Source: an uncultured Bacteroidales bacterium
GTDB lineage: Bacteria > Bacteroidota > Bacteroidia > Bacteroidales > Barnesiellaceae
NCBI GenBank assembly: GCA_949298955.1
Contig: CASFYQ010000001.1
Coordinates: 248,001 to 312,000 of the forward strand
Direction: 5' to 3'
DNA length: 64,000 bases
Positions 25,001-33,111 of this stretch are shown piece by piece. The notes under the pieces are model-generated. The model was not told the DNA's origin. It worked only from the letters and a program-made list of their open reading frames with translations, and did not search any database. A program made the translations under genes and the position numbers. Position 1 is the first letter of the stretch. Each line of letters opens with the position of its first letter.

Positions 25001-25765
25001 TTACTCAAAATCTTCTTCCGAAAAGCGGTCGTATATGTCGGGATATTGTTCCCCCAGCTCTTCGAAATTCTCCTTCGTCAATTCGAGTATCTCCCACACT
25101 TTATCGCCGTAGATATCCGTCGCATATCCATACGGGATTTTAGAACCGGTCCGCTGCACAAAATCTTTGGAGGTTTTTAATTTGTTCAGCGACTTAATGA
25201 GTGCTCGGTCGTTGTTGTCATATGCCCAATCTGAAATCTCATTGACAACTCTATCACACATATCTTCTTCGTCATAGCTATAATCGATCATTCGAGTTGT
25301 CCCCCTTGGGTAATTCTTTTCAAAAACAACATACCATTCGTCATCATTTACACCTCTCACTCGTGGGTTTCTACCTCTACGAGATTTCCCGATTTGGTGC
25401 GCCGGTTTAAATCCGTATTGGCTCAACCAGCGGTTCAGTTTCGTTTTTGTCATATAGAGTTCTTCTACATGCCCGTTATCCTCTCTCAATTCTACACGGT
25501 AAAGATCTCTACCGTATTCATCTTGCCCACCCGGATAGACTTCTGCACGACTGTTGCGTTCATCGGAGCGGTACCGGGTTCCTCCAATAGATGTTGTTTC
25601 GTTCCCTTTTACCGGGCGATACCCGTAACTTTCCAAGAACTTTTGTGCTCCTCGCAAAGATTTAAATTTTTTGCTGGTGCTCGCCGTGACGGCGATGTAC
25701 TGGTCTTTTCCGTTGACGAGGATGCCACCTTCGGCCTCTCCTCTTCTGTAATCGATAATTTCCAT
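25001..25765 (-). CDS. Hypothetical early protein
   Basis: A 254-aa protein from the ATG at 25765; the longer frame runs into the Cro-like gene. It is hydrophilic, rich in Asp, Glu, Arg and Tyr, with no signal or membrane span. Two segments resemble each other in look (around K-S-L-R-G-A-Q-K-F-L-E-S-Y-G-Y and K-L-N-R-W-L-S-Q-Y-G-F, each ending in Tyr-Gly-aromatic and followed by Lys/Pro), suggesting two small related DNA- or protein-binding units. No family recognised. Confidence 0.7.
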   Translation of the reverse strand: MEIIDYRRGEAEGGILVNGKDQYIAVTASTSKKFKSLRGAQKFLESYGYRPVKGNETTSIGGTRYRSDERNSRAEVYPGGQDEYGRDLYRVELREDNGHVEELYMTKTKLNRWLSQYGFKPAHQIGKSRRGRNPRVRGVNDDEWYVVFEKNYPRGTTRMIDYSYDEEDMCDRVVNEISDWAYDNNDRALIKSLNKLKTSKDFVQRTGSKIPYGYATDIYGDKVWEILELTKENFEELGEQYPDIYDRFSEEDFE

Positions 25766-25784
25766 ACGTTGATAATTTATTGGG

Positions 25785-25997
25785 TTAGTATTCAAAAATT
25801 CTTTGTCCTGCAATCTCCTCGATTTGCCGCATGGCGAGGAGGGGGATTCTCGTCCGCCCGGCCATCCAGTTGGAAAGGACAAAACGGCTTATCCCGCAGT
25901 CCCGCATGATTCTCTCACGAACCTCGGCGATATGTCCTACCGGAACAGTCGACATCCAGGCCAATAGTCTTTCGTTGTTGATTGTAACTTTTTCCAT
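25785..25997 (-). CDS. Cro-like helix-turn-helix regulator
   Basis: A 70-aa protein from the ATG at 25997. A helix-turn-helix is seen in I-M-R-D-C-G-I-S-R-F-V-L-S-N-W-M-A-G-R-T-R. It is the first gene of the minus-strand early operon and is divergent from the plus-strand repressor, with the twin operator between them. This is the layout of a CI/Cro-type lysogeny switch, with this protein in the Cro-like place. Confidence 0.75.
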   Translation of the reverse strand: MEKVTINNERLLAWMSTVPVGHIAEVRERIMRDCGISRFVLSNWMAGRTRIPLLAMRQIEEIAGQRIFEY

Positions 25998-26060
25998 ATT
26001 TTTAAATTTGCTCAATCTGTTTATTTTTGCTTTCTTTGTTTAGAATTGCACACGACAAAG

Positions 26061-26095
26061 ATAGATATATCTCTTAATATAATAGATATATCTAT
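26061..26095. promoter_or_regulatory. Twin operator between divergent regulators
   Basis: ATAGATATATCT at 26061-26072 and ATAGATATATCTAT at 26082-26095 hold the same palindromic core AGATATATCT. Their starts are 21 bp apart, two helical turns, so two dimers would bind on the same face. They lie between the Cro-like and repressor genes. Confidence 0.75.
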
Positions 26096-26135
26096 GTTAA
26101 ACAATGTTTAATCTTCTACTTTTATTTGTAACTAT

Positions 26136-26513
26136 ATGGATTTTAATTTATTAAAAGAGATTATAAAAAAGAGCGAACACACATTTAGATCTTGTGCAGA
26201 AAAGGCTGAAATGTCAGAAACAGGGTTTAGGCAATCACTGGATAGGGGCACAATTTCTGTCATAGCATTGGAAAAAGTATGCGCTTTATTAGGGGTTTCG
26301 CCATCCTTATTTTTTAATGATTCCATTCCTGTATCTGTGTCTGGAAATAAAAATCACATAGGAGGTATAGGTAACGGTAATCACATCATCTTCTCATCTC
26401 CAGAAGTAAAAGCTCTTCGACAAAGAATAAAAGATCTTGAACAAATAATTTCCACGCAAAAAGAAACTATTACATCTCAACTTAAAACCATTGAATTACT
26501 AACCAAAAAATAA
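26136..26513 (+). CDS. XRE-type repressor with coiled-coil tail
   Basis: A 125-aa protein. Residues 1-62 form a helix-turn-helix (C-A-E-K-A-E-M-S-E-T-G-F-R-Q-S-L-D-R-G), with the end L-L-G-V-S-P-S-L-F-F typical of XRE regulators. A Gly/Asn/His-rich linker leads to a coiled coil (about 88-125) that probably sets the oligomer state. No LexA-like peptidase domain is present, so release from lysogeny is not by RecA-stimulated self-cleavage. It faces away from the early operon and heads a plus-strand unit with two lipoprotein genes. Confidence 0.85.
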   Translation: MDFNLLKEIIKKSEHTFRSCAEKAEMSETGFRQSLDRGTISVIALEKVCALLGVSPSLFFNDSIPVSVSGNKNHIGGIGNGNHIIFSSPEVKALRQRIKDLEQIISTQKETITSQLKTIELLTKK

Positions 26514-26522
26514 ATAGTTACT

Positions 26523-27425
26523 ATGAAGAAAATTTTATCACTAACTATTATTACACTGCTATTATCTGCTTGTAATAATATAAATATTGACGAGCCAGAT
26601 TTACCATTAGGCGGTGGATCGGAAGATACAGAGCATTTTTATCTTACCATTGTAAACTTTGGATCGGACAACCTTTCTTTTGCCATTGTTGAATATGCCT
26701 ACTTGGATGAAATCAGCTTCAACAGTAAAACAAAACTAACCATTCCCATAAAAGCAGAAAGCAACAATTACACGGTAGCTTATAAAGATGCTTATGATAC
26801 AAGAAAAGAATTTATAATTAAGAATCCCTCTTCCAATAAACATTATATTCTCGCTTTTAATGCCATGAGAAATCCCAGTTTTTCGGAAGATATAGGGGGG
26901 TACTCTCTTCGTGTTACCAATAAAACCAAATATCAATATCGTGTAACAGACCCATATAATAATTCTAAATATTCCGTTGCCCCCTCCACATCCAAAACAT
27001 TACGAAATTTACCATGTAACATAGACATACCTATTAAATTTGAAACTGACTATGATGACTTGGATATAAAAAAAGCTTTATATTATGAGACTTTCAACAA
27101 AATAAGGGCGGATTATACATTTGATTATTCTATCACAAAATCTCCTACTTGTGAAGACTATAATTTGTGTTATATATACTTAACCAATAATGCTTCTGAT
27201 AATTTTTGTATTTTAGATAGTACAGGGAAAGAGATTTTATCCGTTGCCCCGGGGAAGCATTCTTTTACAGCTCAAACCGCCGGGAATAATAAACTTACTA
27301 TAAAACAAAAAGACGGATATATATTTTATCCCGATGAATACACGTTTAATGGATCCATACCAAAATGTGGCTCTATTCATTTTACGGTAACCGATGATAA
27401 TTGCATACAATCTATAAGCTATTAA
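26523..27425 (+). CDS. Lipoprotein of the lysogenic unit
   Basis: A 300-aa protein with a lipoprotein signal peptide (L-L-L-S-A-C, lipid on Cys17) and a beta-rich body with many Asn, Tyr and Thr. Internal similarity is seen between two parts that hold V-A-P-S-T-S-K-T-L and V-A-P-G-K-H-S-F-T, each following a strand, which suggests two related beta domains. Base composition is clearly more AT-rich than the chromosome. It follows the repressor by 9 bp and is likely made in the lysogen. Surface change or superinfection exclusion is possible; no family recognised. Confidence 0.75.
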   Translation: MKKILSLTIITLLLSACNNINIDEPDLPLGGGSEDTEHFYLTIVNFGSDNLSFAIVEYAYLDEISFNSKTKLTIPIKAESNNYTVAYKDAYDTRKEFIIKNPSSNKHYILAFNAMRNPSFSEDIGGYSLRVTNKTKYQYRVTDPYNNSKYSVAPSTSKTLRNLPCNIDIPIKFETDYDDLDIKKALYYETFNKIRADYTFDYSITKSPTCEDYNLCYIYLTNNASDNFCILDSTGKEILSVAPGKHSFTAQTAGNNKLTIKQKDGYIFYPDEYTFNGSIPKCGSIHFTVTDDNCIQSISY

Positions 27426-27430
27426 TTTCG

Positions 27431-27796
27431 ATGAAAAAGAATATTTTTATTTTATTATTAGGAATAGTTTTATCAGCTTGTTCTACATCAAAGCAAACGA
27501 ATGTTCTAAATTATTCTACGCCCCTTCCTGCTGGAAGTTCTGTTGAAATAATAGGACTTGGACAAACAGTGCAAAAAGGGGCAAAATTTTTGGGATCTAT
27601 ATCCGTAGGCGATTCTGGATTTACCAGTAAATGCTCTTATCAAGAGGTCATAAGAGACGCTATGAATTTAGCCCGTGGCATGGGTGGAAACATAGTTCAA
27701 ATAACAGAGCACAAAGAACCTGATTTATGGAGTACTTGTCACCGTATTAAAGCAGATGTATATTATATCGCTAAGGATAAAATAGATAATCCATAA
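27431..27796 (+). CDS. Small lipoprotein of the lysogenic unit
   Basis: A 121-aa protein from the ATG at 27431 (M-K-K-N-I-F-I), with a lipobox V-L-S-A-C-S. The body has the look of YbjQ/DUF4156-type small domains: E-I-I-G-L-G-Q, then R-D-A-M-N-L-A-R-G-M-G-G-N-I-V-Q-I. The frame begins 6 bp after the stop of the 300-aa lipoprotein. Together they form a likely lysogenic-conversion pair at the far end of the element. Confidence 0.75.
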   Translation: MKKNIFILLLGIVLSACSTSKQTNVLNYSTPLPAGSSVEIIGLGQTVQKGAKFLGSISVGDSGFTSKCSYQEVIRDAMNLARGMGGNIVQITEHKEPDLWSTCHRIKADVYYIAKDKIDNP

Positions 27797-27799
27797 ATT

Positions 27800-27836
27800 C
27801 CGGGAGAAATACGGGAGAAACACCCCATATTTCTCC
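27800..27836. repeat. Candidate integrase arm sites, right
   Basis: CCGGGAGAAATACGG at 27800-27814 repeats the left-end sequence at 6962-6976. A second partial copy CGGGAGAAA follows at 27812-27820 and an inverted ATTTCTCC at 27829-27836. Confidence 0.5.
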
Positions 27837-27890
27837 AAAACTCAGTGTTGATAATCAATAATTTATAATATTCTATCCCCTTGAATAAGG

Positions 27891-27905
27891 TCCCGCTACC
27901 CCGAC
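27891..27905 (+). repeat. attR core
   Basis: TCCCGCTACCCCGAC, identical to 6890-6904. Only this short part of the tRNA is duplicated; there is no second tRNA gene here. Confidence 0.9.
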
Positions 27906-27913
27906 CGAATAAT

Positions 27914-27956
27914 AAAGGCATTGGCAATCGTTGTTCATGCGGTTGCCAATGCCTTT
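27914..27956 (+). terminator. Terminator, probably the original tRNA-Pro terminator
   Basis: AAAGGCATTGGCAA and its complement form a 14-bp stem with a 15-nt loop followed by TTTTC, 9 bp after attR. Without the element it would lie about 10 bp behind the tRNA gene, which shows that the insertion moved the terminator 21 kb away. Confidence 0.75.
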
Positions 27957-28009
27957 TCTGTTTCACCCATCTCCCCACTCTACCCCACTCCATTTGTATT
28001 CTTCCCGGG

Positions 28010-28053
28010 CGGGAAAAAAGAACGGTTATCCGATATCACATCGGATAACCGTT
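28010..28053 (-). terminator. Terminator of the SusC-SusD-GH85 unit
   Basis: AACGGTTATCCGAT and its complement form a 14-bp stem with a 5-nt loop; on the minus strand it is followed by CTTTTTTCCC. Confidence 0.85.
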
Positions 28054-28106
28054 CGAGAGAGGCAGTCTTTTTTCAGAGACTGGTTATAATCTAAAACAAT
28101 CCAAGA

Positions 28107-31100
28107 TTATTTTTTGATCATCTTTTGGTTGCGAATTACGCGACCGTTTTGCATCTTCACTACATAAACACCGGCAGAGAGGTCAGATACATTAGCCGAT
28201 TCGGGATTGTTCTTCAAGAACTTAACGAATTGACCGTCGGCAGTGTATATCCAAGCCTTTTCTACGTTGTTGAAATAGATCATGTCGCTGGTAACGGTAG
28301 GATACATCGACGAAACCGAAGCGAGACCGTTTTCACCGTTCACTACGTTTTCGATACCGCTTATTTCGTCCAAACCTTCGGGTTCATCGGCAGTACCTTG
28401 GTCGCGGAACTCGGTATAGCTTGCAGCCGGTTCACGACCCGGGTTCGTACCGCTTACCTCAACCGGGAAGTCGATCGAGAAGCCTTTGTCCGTAGCGCCC
28501 GCGGGACCGGGGTGCGGGAACCAGGCATCCGCGAATACGATACGGAGACGAGTAGCACCTACGGCAGCATCTTCGGGAACCTCGAATGTAAAGTCAATTC
28601 CATCGGCAATTGCAGGCGTACCGGCATTCAACTGTCCGCATTCGAACAGCACTTCGTCACTGCCCTCCGATGCATCGAACTGATAGTTGATATCCCAGTC
28701 CATGTAACCTACACCGAAGCAGTATTTCAGGTTATCGTTAGTCTCGGCATCATAACCCGGTTCATAGTCGTTCATTACACCATTACCATAAGCGTCGAGG
28801 TGCAATTTTATTGTTTGACCTTGTTCTACTTTCAGTACACAATCTTCGGCATATACGTAGTTGTCGCCGCCCACAGAGTCGCTTCTGGAATAGTTGATAT
28901 TCTGCGTAGCACCCGTTGTCGTCAACTCTTCGATAAACCGAATCTTCAAAGCGGTTTGATAACCGTCGGAAGCCGTATTGATGTACGTGGGAGGATATTG
29001 CGAAGAAGAAGCCTCGGGCAACGTTTCGGTCGAGCGGGCAATCTTAACCCATTCTACCGGCGAATAGGTTTTCAGATCTCTCGAAACCGAACGGATACCG
29101 ATGTAAGGTTCGTCGCTGGCATCTTCGAACTGGATGTTACCTACATAAGCCGACCAGGTAGAGGTGCGACCTACTTCCGATACACGACCCTCTTCGCCAT
29201 TCTTGTAAAGGATTTCGAAATGGTCGATGTTCACCTCGTCGTTGTAAATCATGCCATAGTCTTTACGGGCAGGTGTGAAACCGGTAGGATCTACTTCCCA
29301 AGTCAGTTTCACCGACAGCGAAGTGGTAGTCTCTTCCTTCACATCGACAAGGATGCTTTCACCATCGATTTTGGCAGGACTCGAAGCGGCGCGGTCGTCG
29401 CTCAGCATGAGCTGGCCAACCATAATCTTATAATCGTCGCTGGCAGCACTGCCTTTCACACGGAAACCGATATACTCGATTACATCGCCCGAGTTGATAC
29501 CGCTAAGAGCGATTTCTTTCTCTTCCCAGTTAGCACCGGCCAGGTCGCCTACGGGGAATTCCAGCCAGTTGGTATCGTCGAATTTTCTCAAAATCAGATA
29601 CAGATTCGAAGGATTGGAGCCTTCTACACCCGTCTTCACGGCAATCTTGGCTTTGGGGTTACCGGCCGATACGTTCAGTTTGGCACGATACAACCACACA
29701 TCGGCACCCGTCGAGGTGGGAGTACCTTTCAGGCGCAATGCCGAACCACCGATGTAAGCATCTTCGTGAGTAAACTCGGCTTTGATGTCGGTCGAAAGAG
29801 TTTCGGTACCCGTGTTGTAGATGACCCAACGATAGGTGGGCACATAGTCTTGCTGACCCATGTTGTACCAGCTGCCCAGCGTCTTTTTACCTTTGTAGGC
29901 ATAGAAATCGCCGTTACCCAGCGTAAAGTTGGTGTTGAAAGGCAGGTCGCCCTGAATAGCCGTACGCTCGGGAATGAACTCGGCCAGACCACAGAAATTG
30001 TTCAACTGATTGGCGGTACCTACCGAAGTAGCCACCTGGAACGCACCGGGCATGTTCGAAATGGCCGGACGGTTGAGCGGCGTGCGATTGGAGCCGCTGA
30101 ATACTTTCTCCAACAGTTCCTGATAGTTGGATTGCAACTCCATCAGCGAGTTACCTATCGTGTACTGGAAGATACGGCTCACTTTGTGTTCGCCCCACAG
30201 ACATACACCGCAACGTTTTGCTTCATCGTTTGCGACCAGGCGCGACCAATTGCGGTTCATATGTACCATCCACACACCGGCATAGAGACCGTCGGCAGTA
30301 CCCATGGCTGTTTCGGCAGCCATTACCGAAGCTTGGATACCTTGCGAGAAATCGCCACTACTGTAATTCAGCATCAGGTCGGCCGTCTTACCGGTGTCGG
30401 TCGTACCATAAAGAGCATCTACATACCTGGAACTCAAAGTTGAGTTACTCGTATAGATACCGATGTGGAAGCTGTCGAAACCAATCTCTTTGGCTCTCTT
30501 GTAGAGGGCTTTGTGGAAATTAACCACATCGGTTTCACGATAGCCTTGATCCTCGAAGTTGTAGTTGATACCGTCGAGACCCAAGTAGAGCAAAGCATTC
30601 AACAGGGCATCGACATACCGGAAAGAACCATCTTCGTTTTTTTCCGTAATGAATTTGATGTATTCACCCGAGTCTGTGCCCCAGCTTTCGAAGAACTTGA
30701 TACCCGAGAACATGTGGGTACCGTGCTTGTGAGCGGCATCGGCCCACGAACCGGGAGCTTGCAGAATGCTGTGGTTCCAGGCACCGAACAAGTTGGTGTA
30801 GTTCCACATGGAGTACACGTCGTTGTGGAACTCGGAACTGGGATAACCACCAATCAGGTCGCCCTGACCGGTAGGAATGTTCATCCACAAGCGACGGGTG
30901 GGATACACACCTTCTACGATGTTTTTGTCGGCATCCTCCATGATGGCGGCCGGACGCACGTGCGAGCGAGAGAACTCCAAGTCGAGATTGAAACCGGCAG
31001 CTTCAAACTCTTCGGGGGTAGGATACTTGCGCCCCTCGTCTGCCGCATCGGCAAAAAGTTTGAGCAGCGCTTCGTTGTCCCATGGAGTAAAGTCAAAAAG

Positions 31101-31199
31101 ATCGGTCGATGCAGACGCAGGGTATTCCACCTCCTGAGCCTGCACATTCACAGCCAAGCCCAAAAGCAAAGCCGCACCAAATACAGTAAACTTCTTCAT
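28107..31199 (-). CDS. GH85-type endo-beta-N-acetylglucosaminidase with sorting domain
   Basis: A 1030-aa secreted enzyme that should cut between the two core GlcNAc residues of N-glycans. A signal peptide (1-21, ending V-Q-A-Q) is followed by a TIM-barrel catalytic domain. The hallmark W-A-D-A-A-H-K-H-G-T (about 152-161) and G-L-D-G-I-N-Y-N-F-E-D are present, giving the GH85 pair Asn214 and Glu216 for substrate-assisted catalysis. Beta-sandwich modules fill the middle. The last 80 residues (W-I-Y-T-A-D-G-Q-F-V, then G-V-Y-V-V-K-M, R-N-Q-K-M-I-K-K) are a type IX secretion sorting domain. It is the last gene of the SusC-SusD unit. Confidence 0.88.
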   Translation of the reverse strand: MKKFTVFGAALLLGLAVNVQAQEVEYPASASTDLFDFTPWDNEALLKLFADAADEGRKYPTPEEFEAAGFNLDLEFSRSHVRPAAIMEDADKNIVEGVYPTRRLWMNIPTGQGDLIGGYPSSEFHNDVYSMWNYTNLFGAWNHSILQAPGSWADAAHKHGTHMFSGIKFFESWGTDSGEYIKFITEKNEDGSFRYVDALLNALLYLGLDGINYNFEDQGYRETDVVNFHKALYKRAKEIGFDSFHIGIYTSNSTLSSRYVDALYGTTDTGKTADLMLNYSSGDFSQGIQASVMAAETAMGTADGLYAGVWMVHMNRNWSRLVANDEAKRCGVCLWGEHKVSRIFQYTIGNSLMELQSNYQELLEKVFSGSNRTPLNRPAISNMPGAFQVATSVGTANQLNNFCGLAEFIPERTAIQGDLPFNTNFTLGNGDFYAYKGKKTLGSWYNMGQQDYVPTYRWVIYNTGTETLSTDIKAEFTHEDAYIGGSALRLKGTPTSTGADVWLYRAKLNVSAGNPKAKIAVKTGVEGSNPSNLYLILRKFDDTNWLEFPVGDLAGANWEEKEIALSGINSGDVIEYIGFRVKGSAASDDYKIMVGQLMLSDDRAASSPAKIDGESILVDVKEETTTSLSVKLTWEVDPTGFTPARKDYGMIYNDEVNIDHFEILYKNGEEGRVSEVGRTSTWSAYVGNIQFEDASDEPYIGIRSVSRDLKTYSPVEWVKIARSTETLPEASSSQYPPTYINTASDGYQTALKIRFIEELTTTGATQNINYSRSDSVGGDNYVYAEDCVLKVEQGQTIKLHLDAYGNGVMNDYEPGYDAETNDNLKYCFGVGYMDWDINYQFDASEGSDEVLFECGQLNAGTPAIADGIDFTFEVPEDAAVGATRLRIVFADAWFPHPGPAGATDKGFSIDFPVEVSGTNPGREPAASYTEFRDQGTADEPEGLDEISGIENVVNGENGLASVSSMYPTVTSDMIYFNNVEKAWIYTADGQFVKFLKNNPESANVSDLSAGVYVVKMQNGRVIRNQKMIKK

Positions 31200-31304
31200 G
31201 ATAAAAACATTAAAAAATTAGTAATTAGTAATTTGTGATTTTTATAGCGAAGAGCGAGAGAGGCTTTCCCGGGGGAAAGCCCCCTCGCTCCCGAACTATA
31301 CGGT

Positions 31305-33086
31305 TTAGATATTGGCACCTTCTACGTCCCACCATACCCGGGTACCCTGCGTATCGCTGCCACCCAAGGCATCGAGACCCGAGGTGTTGATATCGCTCAT
31401 ACCCACCGAGGTGTCACGGCCGGGCAAAGGTATCTTGCGGATAATGTCGCCCTGTACCAGACTACCGTCGCCATCCTCGACATTCAACACGGGGAACAGT
31501 TTGGGATAGCCCGTGCGGCGCAAGTCGTTCCAAGCCTCGTAGGAATAGGGGAAGCCGGCGATATATTTCTGGGTAATGATCTTCTCGAGTTTCGTCTCTT
31601 TCGAGTCGCCCTCGTTCCATTTCACGCCAATCGTCGTCACGCTCTCGATGTCGTTGCTGTGGTCATACTGGTCTTCATATTTATAGGGCACCGCAGCCTC
31701 GAGGCTCATATACTCGTCGACATAGTCGGGATAGTAAGGTATCAGACGGTTTTCTATCTGAGCGTTTCGGATACCTTCCTCGTAGAACGATTGTGCGCTA
31801 CCACCCATGGTCCAGCCGCGCAAGTCACCCTCGGCGCGCAGGAACTGCACCTCCGAAACCTTCATCAGATAGAGCGGAGCCATAGCTAATTGCTCGCTGT
31901 TTTCAAGCTTCGAATAAGCAATGCGGAAATTGTCCTTGTAGGCCTGACCCGGACTCATGCGGATACCGGCGCGCAGACCGATGATCCGGGTATTGGCCTG
32001 CATGATGTCGGTCGCATCGTCCTTGTTGACAATCACGTCGCTGTTCTTGCCAATCAAATATTCCAGATAGGGGTGCTTGAGGCTGGCGAGCAGGCTCTCG
32101 AACGAAGCGTTCAGACGAGTATCACCCCAACTGTTCGAAATATCGATCAAAGGGTGGGTAAAACCTTCAATCAGGGGATCGAGCAACATTTCCTGAGCCG
32201 TAGTTTCTATCACACCGGCTTGAACAGCTTCTTCGGCCCATTTTTTGGCTTTATCGGGCTGTACCTTCGCAATGTGCACGGCCATACGCAGTTTCAGCGA
32301 GTTGGCCAACCGGCGCCACGATTCTACGCTCTGGTCTTGCGATACTACATCATTCTGCGACAAAATAGACTGTACCCCGGACTTATACCAGTCGGGACGG
32401 GTCTCGAAATGTTTCAAGCAGGCGTTGATGGTATCGAGGTTATCCACGATAGAGATATAAATCTCTTCCATCTTGTTGAAGGTAAAGGGGTTGCTCTCCT
32501 TGTTGGCCTTGTGGTCGAAATAAGGGATAGAACCGTAGAGGTCGACCATTTCTTGTGCCGAATAGTCGAAAATCAACAGACCGATGGCTTTCAACTCGGG
32601 AATCGAGTCGATCATGGGGTGGTTGATCATGTTGGCAATGTTGTTCTTGACACCGAGGAATGCCCCGTAAGGACCATCGCAATAGTCCTGGTTGTAGGAA
32701 TAGGTCGAGTTGAGCAAACCGCCGCCACCGTGCGAGAAATTGTGAGGCACCACCATATAGCCGGCGTAGTTGTCGACCGTGATGCTATATACATACTGGT
32801 ATTGGTGTGCAGCGGGAGCTTGGGCATCTTTACCGCCCCGCAGATAATATTGAGCTGTTCTCATCTGACCGAAATACTGGCTCAACTGCGATTGAGCTTC
32901 GTTGAAACCCTCCTCCGAAATATTCTTCCAGTAGTCTATGCTATCGGCCTTACCTTTGTACACGACCGGGTCCAAATCGGTCTGACCGCCGGTAAAGGTA
33001 TCGGTAGGCATATCGAAATCCAAACACGAGTGCAGGCTTGCAGCGGCAAGCATTGCACAAAATGCCGTTAAAATGGTTTTTTTCAT
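31305..33086 (-). CDS. SusD/RagB-type glycan-binding outer-membrane lipoprotein
   Basis: A 593-aa protein with a lipoprotein signal peptide (A-A-S-L-H-S-C, lipid on Cys21). The helical body and the C-terminal E-A-W-N-D-L-R-R-T-G-Y-P motif near residue 525 match the SusD-like_2 family. It binds glycan on the cell surface and forms the lid of the SusC pump. It lies 26 bp after the SusC-like gene and before the GH85 gene, so the substrate is probably an N-glycan or its fragments. Confidence 0.93.
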   Translation of the reverse strand: MKKTILTAFCAMLAAASLHSCLDFDMPTDTFTGGQTDLDPVVYKGKADSIDYWKNISEEGFNEAQSQLSQYFGQMRTAQYYLRGGKDAQAPAAHQYQYVYSITVDNYAGYMVVPHNFSHGGGGLLNSTYSYNQDYCDGPYGAFLGVKNNIANMINHPMIDSIPELKAIGLLIFDYSAQEMVDLYGSIPYFDHKANKESNPFTFNKMEEIYISIVDNLDTINACLKHFETRPDWYKSGVQSILSQNDVVSQDQSVESWRRLANSLKLRMAVHIAKVQPDKAKKWAEEAVQAGVIETTAQEMLLDPLIEGFTHPLIDISNSWGDTRLNASFESLLASLKHPYLEYLIGKNSDVIVNKDDATDIMQANTRIIGLRAGIRMSPGQAYKDNFRIAYSKLENSEQLAMAPLYLMKVSEVQFLRAEGDLRGWTMGGSAQSFYEEGIRNAQIENRLIPYYPDYVDEYMSLEAAVPYKYEDQYDHSNDIESVTTIGVKWNEGDSKETKLEKIITQKYIAGFPYSYEAWNDLRRTGYPKLFPVLNVEDGDGSLVQGDIIRKIPLPGRDTSVGMSDINTSGLDALGGSDTQGTRVWWDVEGANI

Positions 33087-33111
33087 ATTTCTATTCTTTA
33101 TTAGCTACGAC

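Larger units (their letters stand above)
6890..27905. mobile_element. Integrated 21-kb element: candidate tailless provirus or satellite
   Basis: The boundaries are a 15-bp direct repeat (TCCCGCTACCCCGAC) at 6890-6904 inside the tRNA-Pro 3' end and at 27891-27905. Inside are a tyrosine integrase on the plus strand next to the tRNA, a repressor with two lipoprotein genes on the plus strand at the far end, and about 24 minus-strand genes in an early block (Cro-like, primase-helicase, methyltransferase) and a late block (structural, lysis). Phage-like regulation and lysis genes are present, but no terminase, portal, tape measure or tail gene was found. Many late products carry one membrane segment. 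I read it as a non-tailed, membrane-containing provirus; a helper-dependent satellite is the main alternative. Confidence 0.8.

Noticed and set aside
6890-27905. Integrative conjugative element or tailed prophage
   Set aside because: No relaxase, coupling protein or type IV secretion gene for the first; no terminase, portal or tail gene for the second. Holin, lysozyme-like and repressor/Cro genes point to a virus or satellite.
6890-27905. Filamentous (inovirus) prophage
   Set aside because: No Zot-like morphogenesis ATPase and no typical short coat protein array; a holin and a lytic transglycosylase argue for release by lysis.
27891-27905. A second tRNA-Pro gene
   Set aside because: Only the last 15 bp of the gene are present; the D and anticodon arms are missing, so it is an att site.
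28125-30443. A 772-codon open frame on the plus strand
   Set aside because: It is antisense to the GH85 gene and shows no known domain.
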